Source of the DNA: Hydra vulgaris
Taxonomy: Eukaryota; Cnidaria; Hydrozoa; Anthoathecata; Hydridae
Reading direction: 5' to 3'
Length of the DNA: 64,000 nucleotides
Assembly (NCBI RefSeq): GCF_038396675.1
Contig: NC_088933.1
Span: 42,363,501-42,427,500, forward strand
In this document: in pieces, positions 1 through 11,546 of the stretch
Position numbering within the stretch: the stretch's first letter is position 1
How the letters are laid out: every line of letters starts with the position of its first letter
Position numbers and translations under genes: made by a program
Notes under the pieces: model-generated
The model's database searches: none
What the model saw: only the letters and a program-made list of their open reading frames with translations
Told to the model about the DNA's origin: nothing

Positions 1-960
1 ATGGCAAAACTACTGTCTAGTTTCGAAAAATGACAAGTTTCACGTTGAACGCACATTGTGTCCTGACGGTGCGAAGGAAAAATTCATCAAACTACAATAC
101 AAAACAAACTCACGCTCATTTATAGAAGTTCCGTTAATATCGCCATGTTCCTTCTGCTGACAAATCCGAAAAATCAACGCATCATCAATTTCGCTCAAAA
201 GTGATTGACTCGTTTTTTAATGTGAAACTAACATTGACTGACGAAATTGTTGCTACGCTAGGCATCTAATATTGGACATAGTTTCAACAAATTGCGAATT
301 CATTGGAGCAAAAGCTGATTGAAAATTACACAAATGTTGAAGCTCCCAAAAACGTCGAGAGAGTTCGTCAGATAATTTATAGCTCATCAGCGTATGCGAG
401 GGACAAAGTGATGAAGGAAATAACGCTGATAAAATCCAATGGAGGCAAGTTTTTCTATGTTGGTGATGAGGCAACATTTAAACAAATTAAAGTTATGAAC
501 ATCCATATTTTTGGACCCAAGAATTACAATCAAAATCTTGGTATGATCGAAATGGAAAAAGAATGTGATGCTAAAACCCTTTTGAGGTTGCAATATTATC
601 AATTAATGACCTTTGGCATTGATCCTGACCGAGATTGCATTGGTCAAACTATGGATGGGGCAAGTATTTGAACTAAATCCGGCCGTCTCTCACAACGACT
701 TCATCACCTTTGCTATGATCACGGAATCCATCTTTGTGTGACACGAGTAGTAAAACGTAAAAAGATAATTACAGATATCAATCGAGCAAGTAAGAATTTA
801 TTATCAGACCAAAGCGAAGAAGAATCAGACACAGAGACTGACATGTTAGCATGTACATTTCAGAGTTTTTGCAACGCACCAAGCGTGCTTAGTTTAGAAG
901 GCGATGATGCTGACTTGAACATTGCAGAAGGCGCATTAGAATTTTTGTTAGAGGAATTGT
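1..960 (+). pseudogene. hAT-like transposase remnant
   Basis: Translating in shifting frames gives a degraded transposase. The best block, 303-668, ends in a DGASI motif; a TGA at 669-671 interrupts it, and the same frame continues with TKSGRL then LCYDHGIHL. The order DGAS(I/V) - GRL - LCY.HGIHL is what hAT-like transposases with BED-type N-termini show around the second catalytic Asp. An acidic tail frame (738-959) follows and ends at a TGA. The first 250 bases hold further fragments broken by stops. The element probably begins before the window. No terminal repeats or hATC dimerisation domain were found. Family assignment rests on motif order only; the copy is clearly dead. Confidence 0.55.
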
Positions 961-2265
961 GAAAGAAGAAAAGTTTTATTTGTGCTCGTTTGATTGAAGA
1001 AATCGAAATAGAGAGCTGAGCTTAATAGCGAAATAGATAAGCTGATGTTTAGTTAAAGCACATTTTTATTTTAAATTTGTAAAACAATGGTATTTTAAAT
1101 TTGTTTAACGTAAGTTAAAACTACATGCTCTTGCGCTTTTTCATTAACAAAATGAATGTCATTAAGTAATTCACATTTCATCGCGTTGGTTTGACAAGGT
1201 TCTAACTGAAACTTTTTATATTAAGAGAATTTAGAAAAAAATCATTTTTTTTAATGTTAAATAAAATTATTTATATTGTTTTTTTTTTATTTGTTAATGC
1301 ATTCTTATTTTGGTTGACATATAAATATACATAAATAAAAAAAAGAATTATATAACTATTTTTATTTTGACATTAAAAAAAGAAGCTTTATTTGCTATTC
1401 TCCTAGTATAAAAAAAAATCCGTTAAAAAATCACCTTTAAAATCAGTTCGAACCTTTTTCATTTTTGTTTTATTAAGACAAATAGTTTGTAAATGTTATT
1501 AAGTGGGGTCATCCATTTTGTCAATTCTTAACCCCTTCCTTCCTATCACAAACGATCACATATACCTGAACCCCTCTCCCTCTTAAACTGCGATAGCAGT
1601 TTTAATGTCAAAAATATTTTAAAGGAGTTTAATGTAAATACTTTTACAGCAGCATTTTTAAAAATCAACCTAATGAAAATAAGACACTAGGTATAAGTAA
1701 GAAGTGTAAGTAAAAAATTTGACAAGCCTATGATTTTCTTATTTAAATGACTCAAATAAGTAATAAAGATGTAATACTAAAATAATTTTTTAAAGTTGCT
1801 CTTGGTCTTGCGAAAAAACTGTCTTCGATTTGATAACTTTCATAAATGTTATGAAAAATAATTCAGGAAGAGTGCCACTGGTTTTTTTAAATTTCCTTTG
1901 TTAATTATTTTTAATTCCTTAGTTATGCAATTATAACTCTTAATAATAGATATAAAAAATCCACAATAATAATCTTGTGAAAGTTTTTAATACAAACCGC
2001 TTTACTGATTTGCAGAAATCTGACCTAAAAGTTGAAGCAACTTTTTTACCTTGTTTTCTCTGTAATGCAAGTTAAGTGGCATTTTCAGTAATAAGTTTGC
2101 CCTCAAGTTTTGAGTCTGGCTTTTGGCCAGACTTGATACTTTTTTATCTTATTTTATTCTTTAGACTAACAGTTTTCATACAAAATAGCTAAAATATATA
2201 TATACAGAAAAAATAGTCAAATATGTGATATAGTTATTGCGAGTGTAACAAAAGATAAAATATAT

Positions 2266-2268
<3 letters not shown>
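961..2268. other. AT-rich intergenic stretch, no gene seen
   Basis: No supported coding region on either strand. It contains long A/T runs and a short hairpin near 2108-2132 (TCTGGC and GCCAGA). A relatively C-rich block lies at 1504-1600. Confidence 0.5.

Positions 2269-2269
<1 letters not shown>

Positions 2270-2348
<79 letters not shown>
2270..2348. repeat. (TA)n microsatellite, left side of Tc1 insertion
   Basis: About 39 TA units directly abutting the left TIR of the Tc1-like element. The array resumes at 4080 on the other side, so the element sits inside what was one TA array. Confidence 0.95.
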
Positions 2349-2351
<3 letters not shown>

Positions 2352-2574
2352 CTGCGGACAAAACTACGTGAACGATTGCAAATAGTTTTTTTTAATGAAA
2401 TTTTCAATGTCTTAAAATAAGTTTATAGTTTAATACTATATATGGTTGGATATAGCGTTTTTTGCTCTATAAGACTGTGTAAAGTGTATTCTCTAATAAT
2501 TTGTTTAAAATTAAACATATCTAAATGTTCAAAAAGCATCAAATATTTTGCGCGACAAAACCACGTGAACGATT
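2349..2574 (+). repeat. Left IR/DR transposase-binding repeats
   Basis: The outer repeat starts at 2349 and the inner repeat lies at 2552-2574, in the same orientation and about 200 bp apart. Both share ACAAAAC(T/C)ACGTGAACGATT. Confidence 0.85.
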
Positions 2575-2639
2575 ATACAAACGTAAAAGAATAATTTTAC
2601 TAACATCAACAAATAATAGATTCTAAAAAAAAAAAAACA

Positions 2640-3735
2640 TTAATATTTAGTTGCATAGCCTTTAGAATCGATAACGGCCTTGCGTCGTCTTGGCATAGAT
2701 TCTACAAGAGTTTCTAGTAACTGTTTTGGTAATGCCTCCCATTCATACTGTACGGCTCGAAAAAGTTCATCCGGTTTTTGAAATTTGCGACCTCCCAAGC
2801 GTCGCTCAACTTCAATCCATAAATTTTCGATTGGATTTAAGTCGTGAGATTGGGCAGGCCACTTCAAAACCGTTATGCTATTATTTATGAGCCAATTTTT
2901 TACAGTCAAAGCTTTAGGGTGTTAAATGTTTAGGGTCATTATCATGTTGATAAACCCAATTGTGAGGCATTTTTTCTAAAGCGTGTGGCAACATTTGATT
3001 AGATAATATTTCCCTGTACTGTAGTTGGTCCATTATACCGTTTACACGGTACAACGGACCAATTCCAGCCCAGGAGAAACACCCCCAAACCATTATATTG
3101 CCACCCCCAAATTTTACAGTTCCTATTGTATACTCTTTTGCAAATCTTTTACCTACTGGACGCCTAAAATAACCTCGACCGTCGCTGCAAACCATGTTAA
3201 ATTTACTTTCATCCGACCACAAAACTGTTTTCCAATTTTCAACCGTCCAGTTTAAGTGATCTTTAGCGAACTGTAGGCGATCTTTGACGTGCCTGGGCTT
3301 AAGGAATGGTTTCTTTGCAGGTCTGCGCCCATAAAGACCTCCTTCGTTTAAACGCCTTTGAATCGTTCGTGTGCTTACGTTTTCCATGCCTGTTTGCAGA
3401 CGAATTTCAGGGGCTGTCAAATGTAAGAGATTTTCGCACAATTTTTCGATCAGTACTAAAAAATAAAATGTTAAACATTAAAATTAACTTTAACATTAAT
3501 ATTATTAAGATTAAATATTAAAAAAAATAAAATTAAAGGAATATTACCGCTTATCCGTAATACGTGGACGACCACCTTTCTTAACGATCTTTTTGCTCTT
3601 TTCTCGGTGTATAATTTTATGTATTCCACCTTTTGACATCTTCACATGAGCTGCAATTTGCCCAATGGACCATTTTTCTTCTTTGCGCAAACGCAAAACC
3701 AAGCTTTCAACTTTTGAATCAGTTTGACGAACCAT
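2640..3735 (-). pseudogene. Tc1-like DD34E transposase, broken
   Basis: Three minus-strand blocks in order. 3735-3547 has the start MVRQTDSK, a helix-turn-helix (IGQIAAHVKMSKGGIHKI) and GRPRITDKR. 3441-2914 has a second HTH-like region, the first catalytic Asp in [15 protein letters not shown], and the second Asp in HDNDPKH. 2909-2640 has the catalytic Glu in LNPIENLW. The last two blocks are separated by one extra C near 2912-2914 (frameshift). The first two are separated by 98 bp of AT-rich DNA with GT...AG borders on the minus strand; this could be an intron, but joining at those borders does not restore the frame, so either an indel accompanies it or it is decay. All three catalytic positions survive. 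The ~340-residue length is normal for the family. Confidence 0.88.
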
Positions 3736-3814
3736 TATAGTTTAATTTTTTTAATTTTTTGATGTTAAACAGAATAATCTTGAGAAATTTAAATGATTGT
3801 AAGTTCTTAGAATA

Positions 3815-4661
<847 letters not shown>

Positions 4662-4774
4662 AGGGTTGCCAGATGTCCAGTTTTAACGAAGGAGAACACA
4701 GTAAAAAAAAAATTTATTTTTACAGGTTTAGTGCTGTATTCTCCTCCATAAAAGCTGGACATCTGGCAACCCTA
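4662..4774. mobile_element. Foldback MITE, about 113 bp
   Basis: Nearly the whole unit is an inverted repeat. The left arm starts AGGGTTGCCAGATGTCCAG and the right arm ends with its reverse complement at 4774; the arms are about 39 bp with a few mismatches and a short A/T-rich loop. TAAATAG occurs a few bases before the left arm and immediately after the right arm, a possible target duplication. No coding capacity, so a non-autonomous element. Confidence 0.7.
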
Positions 4775-5050
4775 AATAGCAGAAACCTTCATAGAAAAAA
4801 TTTGTTTCAAATTTGTCTATAAAAATATAAAAAATAAAGAAAGGGGAAAGTCATTAATTTATGACTTGTTGTAAACTTCCATTTAGTATTCCCAGAGCGT
4901 TACTTTATTATACATTTGACAATTGATTCCTACACAAAATATGCTTTTTAAATTCAAATCTTTTTTTTTATTTTATCAATTTGTTTTAAAGCTTTATTTT
5001 TATAATCATTACAAATAATACTTTTACACTTGATAAACAACAAATACTCC
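4775..5050. other. No gene seen
   Basis: AT-rich spacer between the foldback element and the minisatellite. Confidence 0.4.
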
Positions 5051-5900
5051 ATTAACACAATTACCTTCAACCTATCTTCAACCTATTTCTATTTCATTAA
5101 CCTCATCATTAACACAATTACCTTCAACCTATCTTCAACCTATTTCTATTTCATTAACCTCATCATTAACACAATTACCTTCAACCTATCTTCAACCTAT
5201 TTTTATTTCATTACCTCATCATTAACACAATTACCTTCAACCTATCTTCAACCTATTTCTATTTCATTAACCTCATCATTAACACAATTACCTTCAACCT
5301 ATCTTCAACCTATTTCTATTTCATTAACCTCATCATTAACACAATTACCTTCAACCTATCTTCAACCTATTTTTATTTCATTACCTCATCATTAACACAA
5401 TTACCTTCAACCTATCTTCAACCTATTTCTATTTCATTAACCTCATCATTAACACAATTACCTCATCTTCAACCTATTTCTATTTCATTAACCTCATCAT
5501 TAACACAATTACCTCATCTTCAACCTATTTCTATTTCATTAACCTCATCATTAACACAATTACCTCATCTTCAACCTATTTCTATTTCATTAACCTCATC
5601 ATTAACACAATTACCTCATCTTCAACCTATTTCTATTTCATTAACCTCATCATTAACACAATTACCTCATCTTCAACCTATTTCTATTTCATTAACCTCA
5701 TCATTAACACAATTACCTCATCTTCAACCTATTTCTATTTCATTAACCTCATCATTAACACAATTACCTCATCTTCAACCTATTTCTATTTCATTAACCT
5801 CATCATTAACACAATTACCTCATCTTCAACCTATTTCTATTTCATTAACCTCATCATTAACACAATTACCTCATCTTCAACCTATTTCTATTTCTACTTA
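5051..5900. repeat. Minisatellite, 57/57/56 then 51 bp units
   Basis: Units begin ATTAACACAATTACC. Starts at 5051, 5108, 5165, 5221, 5278, 5335 and 5391 give spacings 57, 57, 56, 57, 57, 56, 57. From 5448 the spacing is 51 bp (5448, 5499, 5550, 5601, 5652, 5703, 5754, 5805, 5856), because a 6-bp piece of the internally repeated (T)CAACCTATCT segment is missing. The 56-bp variant (TTTTATTTCATTACC) recurs every third unit, giving a 170-bp higher-order repeat present twice. The open frame across it is a by-product of 57 being divisible by three. Confidence 0.95.
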
Positions 5901-7136
5901 ACCTAATCTGCAGTAAAACATAAAAGTAAATATAAGTCCAAAAAATTATCCAAGTTCATTTTATGCAAATCTTTGACATATTAAACTTTGAAACAGGTTT
6001 TCTATAAAAATTAACTATTTAATGTTCAAAAATAGTACGTTACAACTTTGTTCAAAATTTAATGCTCAAAAATACAATTTATTACTATTAACTATATAAA
6101 TACCTTTCTGCATATAGTTCATACCTTGTTATGCTCTGCTCTGGGTCATAGTTCTTTGTTTAAGCACAATCTGCAGTCAATACAAACCCAAGATTTAAAC
6201 CTTGAATCTTGCATTTAATACTATAACACAAAATGAGCATTTAGTTTAACCTCTTGAAGTAATCTGCTCACTTTTTCTTTTCTTGTACAAAAGATAGCAG
6301 CAAGAAGATGTGTACTCTTTTTATTGTGTAATCTATTGTAAAGTTAGCTCACAAACAATATTTTCAAAAATATTATGAAGAAAATTGTTTGAAAAAAATA
6401 TCTATAAAGAAAAGCGTTTTCAACGTGTTTTTTCTTAGCTAGAGTAAAATGGGAGAATGGAGAGAATATCAACTATGTTTAGGAAACCAGTCAAAAACTT
6501 CTTTTTACTTAAAGAAGATCTTAGTCGTAGAATGAATTCTACTGCCAAATTTTTTAGTTATGTGTCATGTAGTTATTAAAATATAAATATTTCATATATT
6601 TAAAAAATTATTAAAAAAGCATCAAATGAAAAAGATATAATTAAAAAAAATCAAATGAAATGATAATTCTGAAAATATACAACTAGGAAAATATAGTGAA
6701 AAAAATTGGTGCTATTTTAATTTAGAATGCATGTTTAGATAACATGATTAACATCACGCTGAAATAGTCTGTTGCTGGAGGCTTCAGTACATACATACTC
6801 CGGATTTGAAAGTCACAAAAAGATTACTTCATCCTAGTTTTTAGTATCCAGGAGCTCTAAAAATATGAATAAGTTTGTGGACTATTAATAGGAAAAAAAT
6901 TAGGACTTTTAGGTTAGAGGAACAATCGTTTTTTGAACCCGGAGTCCTTAGGTAAAATGGCGGCAAGGACTCCGCAACTCCGGGCTTAAAAACAATAAGT
7001 TTCAAGTCATTAAATCTCATGAATTTTTTTTTTTATAGCAGATCATAAGTCAACAAACATGTTTATAGCTTCTGGACACTACAGACTTAGAAAAAGTAGA
7101 GATATAAAGCTGTAGTCCTTTCGGAACTCCACATCC

Positions 7137-7138
<2 letters not shown>
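5901..7138. other. No gene seen
   Basis: AT-rich DNA. Around 6934-6984 there are short inverted copies of CGGAGTCCTT / AAGGACTCCG with surrounding (C)CCGGAGT, perhaps a decayed repeat end. No supported coding region. Confidence 0.4.

Positions 7139-7222
<84 letters not shown>
7139..7222. repeat. (TA)n microsatellite
   Basis: TA array with one phase break near 7186. Confidence 0.95.
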
Positions 7223-7225
<3 letters not shown>

Positions 7226-7465
7226 CAATGTGTTTGGGCTGATTTTGATACCCATATACCGGTATGGGCACCCAAATTTCTGCCCAAACTCAATTTAAAA
7301 CAATTTTATATTAGCATTGTCTTGCTGTTTTGTGATAAAATTTGTTATGATAATTACAAAATTGTTATCATCATCATTGAGAAAAAGAAACACTTGAAAA
7401 ACGACTTCTAAATCAGATTTATAATATATAAAGTATTATAAATTTTTTCCAAGCCCTGGCTATTA

Positions 7466-8773
7466 ACGGTTGATGCGGAAGTTATCGGACAAATCCTAAT
7501 TTCATTATTTGAGCATAATAATTAGTTTTTGTGGTTTTATGCGTAGGCATAAACGTTCTATAAAATATAAACTTTATTATTTGAAACACAATTATTTAAA
7601 ATGAGGTTAAATGCAGCTGAGCGAGAATCTTTTTGAAAGCGACTAAAAATGTTTTATGTAAATAAACCTAATATTAAAAAAAAAAAAAATCGTAAATCAT
7701 TTTGAAAAGGAAGGATTTGCTCGAAGTACAATATATGATAACCTAACAAGACTTGAAACTGTTCAATCGTTTTCTGATAGAAAGCACCCTGGTCGTCTGA
7801 CATCCTGGACTAGAGAAAAGAGAACCGAATTAACGAGACTTGTCAACAATCGAAAAGGGGTCAGTCAGAGAAAAATAGGTATTAAATTCAGTGTAAATCA
7901 ATCGACAATTGGTCGTCAGTTAAAAAAAATGAATATTAAATATAGAAAACGTGAAAAGACTCCAAAATACACTATAGAACAACAAATAAAGGCAAAGAAA
8001 AGAAGCAGGGAACTAGTTAACCAACTTTATAACACAAAATCGCTTCTAGTCATCGATGACGAAAAATACTTTTGTTTTGCAGGGGACAACATGCCTGGAA
8101 ATTCTGAATACTACACAAACAACAAAAAGACATGCTCAGAAAGTGTTCGTTTTATAGGAAAAAAGAAATTTCCAAAAAAATTATTAATGTGGATAGCCAT
8201 ATCTGACCGTGGTATGTCCGAGCCATTGTTTCGCACTTCCAAGGCTGTAGCGATCAATTCATCAATCTATATTAATGAATGTTTAGAAAAACGACTTCTT
8301 CCATTTATTCACAAGTATCATGGAGACTTTAACTATTTATTTTGGCCAGATTTAGCAAGTTCTCATTATTCTAAAGATTCTCTAAATTGGATGGACCAAT
8401 ATGTCTATTACGTTGATAAAGAATCCAATTCCCCAAATGTGCCTCAAGCACGACCAATTAAAAATTTTTGGGGACATTTGGCACAGAAGGTTTACGAGGG
8501 AGATTGGCAAGCTTCAACAGAGCAAGTTTTGATTGATCGCATTAAACTAAAACTACAAGAAATTGATTTAAACTTTTTACAGTTGCATATGAAAGGCGTC
8601 AAAGCAAAATTGAGATCAATTGCAGATGGTGGTGTTTTTTCATATAAAAAATAATATATTTTTATTAAAAGATAAATGCATTATTTAAATAAAATATAAT
8701 AGTAGTTTGTTTTTTTATTTATAAATAAGTTATTGACGTTTTTATTTTGTCCGATAACTTCTGCATCACCCGT
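7466..8773 (+). mobile_element. Mariner/Tc1-like element, 1.3 kb
   Basis: TA target duplications at 7464-7465 and 8774-8775 flank inverted repeats of about 28 bp: ACGGTTGATGCGGAAGTTAT at the left, matching ATGCAGAAGTTATCGGACAAA read inward from the right. It encodes one plus-strand transposase. Size, TIR and TA duplication are standard for the IS630-Tc1-mariner superfamily. Confidence 0.9.
7601..8654 (+). pseudogene. Mariner-like transposase, DD36-type, Glu to Lys
   Basis: The opening ATG frame (MRLNAAERESF) stops after 11 codons, and a frameshift lies in the A-run near 7678. From about 7691 a long frame runs through HTH-like sequence, GRQLKKMNIKYRK, the first Asp in VIDDEKYF, the second Asp in WPDLASSHY, and then QARPIKNFWG. 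In relatives that last motif is RPIENFW, so the catalytic Glu is Lys here (codon AAA; GAA would need one change). Thirty-six residues separate the second Asp from this position, so the spacing is DD36. A DD36E lineage of Tc1/mariner is known, but I cannot confirm membership. Both the frame breaks and the Lys indicate an inactive copy. Confidence 0.85.
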
Positions 8774-8775
8774 TA

Positions 8776-9296
8776 ACCCCTGCTAAATCTTATAATTTTG
8801 CCACGGCCAGGGCAAGGTTTGTAAAAAGTCTTATTTTTTAGCTAACTTACCAGGTGACTACAGTACTCACAGTGACTATATACAGTCAGCATTTCTAGTC
8901 ACAAATTAAATTTTAGGACTGTCCATCATTTGTATAGCTCAAGAATATAAATAAACAATAAGTATAAAATAGAAATAAACAATATTCTTATAATATGCTA
9001 TTACCTGATAAAATAAAAAAAGAATTTATTATTAAATATTATTATAAAGATATAAACTTTATTAATTAAAATACAATTTTAAAATAAATAATAAATGTAA
9101 AATCTATAATTTAAAAGTATTTATTTAAATAAATAAAAAATATTCAAAAAAAAATTTAAAGCTTCCAAAGCAAAGAAAAATGTTGGGAATAATTAATTTT
9201 AGTTTTATTTATTTTATCAACCTTTATACCTTAAAAGAAAGGTCTTTTGGATTTTTTTAGATCATATTTACAAATTCATGTTTAAGTTTATCTTTA
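8776..9296. other. 3' flank of the TXNL4B-like gene
   Basis: AT-rich. AATAAA motifs on the minus strand near 9200-9215, about 85 bases past the stop codon, could serve as polyadenylation signals for the gene at 9297-9746. Confidence 0.4.
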
Positions 9297-9746
9297 TCAT
9301 ATGTCTTTATAAAGCAGGTCATACTTTGGTATGTTTCTGGCATCAATAGGTGAAGCCACAATAAGTTTTCCCTTCATCGCTCCTCGATATATGACTTCAA
9401 CTAAGTCAATAAAATCTTGCTTAGAAGCAAAAGCTCCAATAAATTTTGTATGATCTTGTGTGCCATAGTCAACTTTTATATGTTGTCCATTAAAGAAAAA
9501 AATTGTTGCAGGAATTATTGAAATATCAAAATACTTTGTATAAACAGGAACATCATCAATATCGACAAGATAAATATCAGCCATGTTAGCTAATTTTTTA
9601 GAAGTTTTGAATAATATTTCATCGCACTGCATACAATCAGGATTATTAACTTTACCAAATCTAAGAACAAGTACTTTTTCAGCAACTTCCTTTATAACAC
9701 GGTCGATATCTTTCTTTTCAACCAACGATTTCATCAAATAACTCAT
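9297..9746 (-). CDS. TXNL4B: Thioredoxin-like protein 4B (Dim1 family)
   Basis: An intact 149-residue frame, the exact length typical of animal TXNL4B. Diagnostic blocks are AEKVLVLRFG (about residues 22-31), IYLVDIDDVPVYTKYFDIS, IPATIFFFNGQH, KVDYGTQDHTKF and a C-terminus ending IPKYDLLYKDI. Dim1/TXNL4 proteins have a thioredoxin fold without the redox CxxC pair and act in the spliceosome; TXNL4B has been linked to pre-mRNA splicing and cell-cycle progression. The start is the first ATG, giving MSYLMKSL. There are no introns, whereas many animal TXNL4B genes are split, so it may be an intronless lineage copy or a retrocopy; no poly-A tract or target duplication supports the latter. It is the only complete host-type gene seen. 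Confidence 0.92.
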   Translation of the reverse strand: MSYLMKSLVEKKDIDRVIKEVAEKVLVLRFGKVNNPDCMQCDEILFKTSKKLANMADIYLVDIDDVPVYTKYFDISIIPATIFFFNGQHIKVDYGTQDHTKFIGAFASKQDFIDLVEVIYRGAMKGKLIVASPIDARNIPKYDLLYKDI

Positions 9747-9827
9747 TTTGATGATATTAGTTTTGTTATTACTGTTATCAACATCATTACTACAATTGTT
9801 GTAGTTAAAAAAGTATCATACAAACAC

Positions 9828-9828
<1 letters not shown>

Positions 9829-9921
<93 letters not shown>
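9829..9921. repeat. (TA)n microsatellite
   Basis: About 46 TA units, 80 bp upstream of the TXNL4B-like start codon and left of the hammerhead palindrome. Confidence 0.95.
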
Positions 9922-9924
<3 letters not shown>

Positions 9925-10015
9925 ATTTTAAAATGAATTCTACAAAATAGAGTGCTCAATGTTCTTAAAAGAACAGAGCAATTATAAAGTAGTAGAAAAT
10001 CACTTAACAACTTTT

Positions 10016-10070
10016 TTTTTTATCATTTAACACTGTGTTTCATTAATAAAAACTCATCAGAAATCTAATG
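10016..10070 (-). ncRNA. Hammerhead ribozyme motif, core intact
   Basis: Read on the minus strand: stem I strand GATTT, then CTGATGA (10060-10054), a 3-bp stem II (GTT/AAT) with a six-base loop, GAAA (10041-10038), stem III ACA/TGT closed by loop CAG, cleavage triplet GTT, then AAAT, which pairs with the upstream ATTT. All invariant core positions (CUGAUGA, GAAA, UH) are present. Stem III is only about 3 bp, as in the retrotransposon-associated hammerheads of animals. Activity is inferred from sequence only. Confidence 0.7.
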
Positions 10071-10112
10071 ATTTCTGATAAGTCTTTGTTGATGAAACAC
10101 AGTGTTGTTGAA
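10068..10112 (+). ncRNA. Hammerhead ribozyme motif, core mutated
   Basis: Plus-strand partner: GATTT, CTGATAA (10075-10081), stem II GTC..GAT, GAAA at 10094-10097, ACA-CAG-TGT stem III, GTT. The expected CTGATGA reads CTGATAA, which replaces the catalytic G8, so this half should not cleave. Confidence 0.6.
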
Positions 10113-10140
10113 AAAAATTTTTGTTAAGTGATTTTCTACT

Positions 10141-10343
<203 letters not shown>

Positions 10344-10683
10344 ATATACATATATTACCCTGACATTTTAATGCCTGTTACAAAAAACTAAAGTAATACT
10401 ACCTAATATTAGTCATATATTTTAGCTTTAAAGCTTAAAGCTCTTAAAATAGCTCTTCAATAACTTCATTAAAACCAGCACGCAAAGTGAAAATGATCTA
10501 CTACTTTAAAGAGATAAATTAGGCGATGCGTAAATTATGAACAATCCCATTGTAAAAAAAAAACAACAACTCAAAAACGAGGTGGAAGGGTTGCAAAGAA
10601 ATATTGAGCTAAGCGAAATGATTTCTTGATTTGTTGGCTAAAAAGAAACAGTGTTCCCTTGCGTTCCCCCCTACTTTAACCCC

Positions 10684-10727
<44 letters not shown>

Positions 10728-10973
10728 GCTAAACTGCTAACACCTAGAATAAAAGATTGCTACTTTGAGTTTCACTTATTAACATAGTTAGCAGGTAAGT
10801 GGTAAAAAAATTTGCTAAGATTTATAAAATAAAAGTTACAGCTTTTTCTAAAGAAGTAATTGTTAATAGTAAGTTCGTACTAAACTTTTGTAAATATTTA
10901 ATAAGAATTTATTGTTATATATTTATTTATTTTCATGACAGCACATTGATATAATTTCAGTTTATTTATTTAG
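10344..10973. other. No gene seen; short (TG)n(TA)n at 10686-10723
   Basis: AT-rich. The only clear structure is a TGTGTGTGTG-(TA)n microsatellite. Confidence 0.4.
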
Positions 10974-11264
10974 AACTTCCTTAGCTGTTCAGACGTTTCT
11001 CAAATACAATATAACTGCAAACTTCTCAGCAATAATAAGTGTCTTTCGGAAATATTTGAGGAAAAGGTGTATAGATATCAGCAGGAGCGCCAAAAGCATT
11101 TTTTGATCTTTGAAATAGCTAACTTCCAGACATGGAGCAAACTCCAAACATTTATGTTTATACTTATGTCAAATAAGGATGCTTTGCAAAAAGTTGCAAT
11201 GATTGGAGCTTGGGAACAAAAAAGCCCTGAAACTTTTTTTTTTTACATTAAGGTTTTACAATAA
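10974..11264 (+). CDS. Possible exon, unknown protein
   Basis: An open frame starts immediately after an acceptor-like TTTATTTAG and runs 96 residues to a TAA: NFLSCSDVSQIQYN at the start, then SEIFEEKVYRYQQERQ, FEIANFQTWSKLQTFMF and MIGAWEQKSPET. Composition and codon texture look more protein-like than the flanking DNA, with helical and partly amphipathic stretches. I do not recognise the family. A GT follows the Lys codon near 11253, so the true exon may end just before the stop. It could equally be a chance frame or a repeat fragment. Confidence 0.25.
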   Translation, partial: NFLSCSDVSQIQYNCKLLSNNKCLSEIFEEKVYRYQQERQKHFLIFEIANFQTWSKLQTFMFILMSNKDALQKVAMIGAWEQKSPETFFFYIKVLQ

Positions 11265-11546
11265 ATTGTGTAGGCATAAACTGCCTGTCAACCTAGTTAT
11301 ATAATACTTGACTATTACAGAGTTTGTATAACTAATAAAAAATAAAATGTGGATTAGCTGTAGCGAAGCCATTCATTTTTTAGATGATTGTCTAGGACAG
11401 CTTAAACCGTTTTAGAGATAACGCTGATACAATGTCATTAGGAAGAGAGTTAATTAATTAATTATTCTTAGAGAAAAAAAGTTCATAAGTAAATTTAATC
11501 TTAAAGATTGTTTTTTTAGTTTATATACATGACCACAAGTAATAAA

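Noticed and set aside
5030-5395. Open frame of 19-residue repeats across the minisatellite
   Set aside because: The unit is 57 bp, so the frame stays open by arithmetic. The 56- and 51-bp variants shift or end it.
5051-5900. Possible CRISPR-like array
   Set aside because: Units are continuous tandem repeats without unique spacers, in an animal genome.
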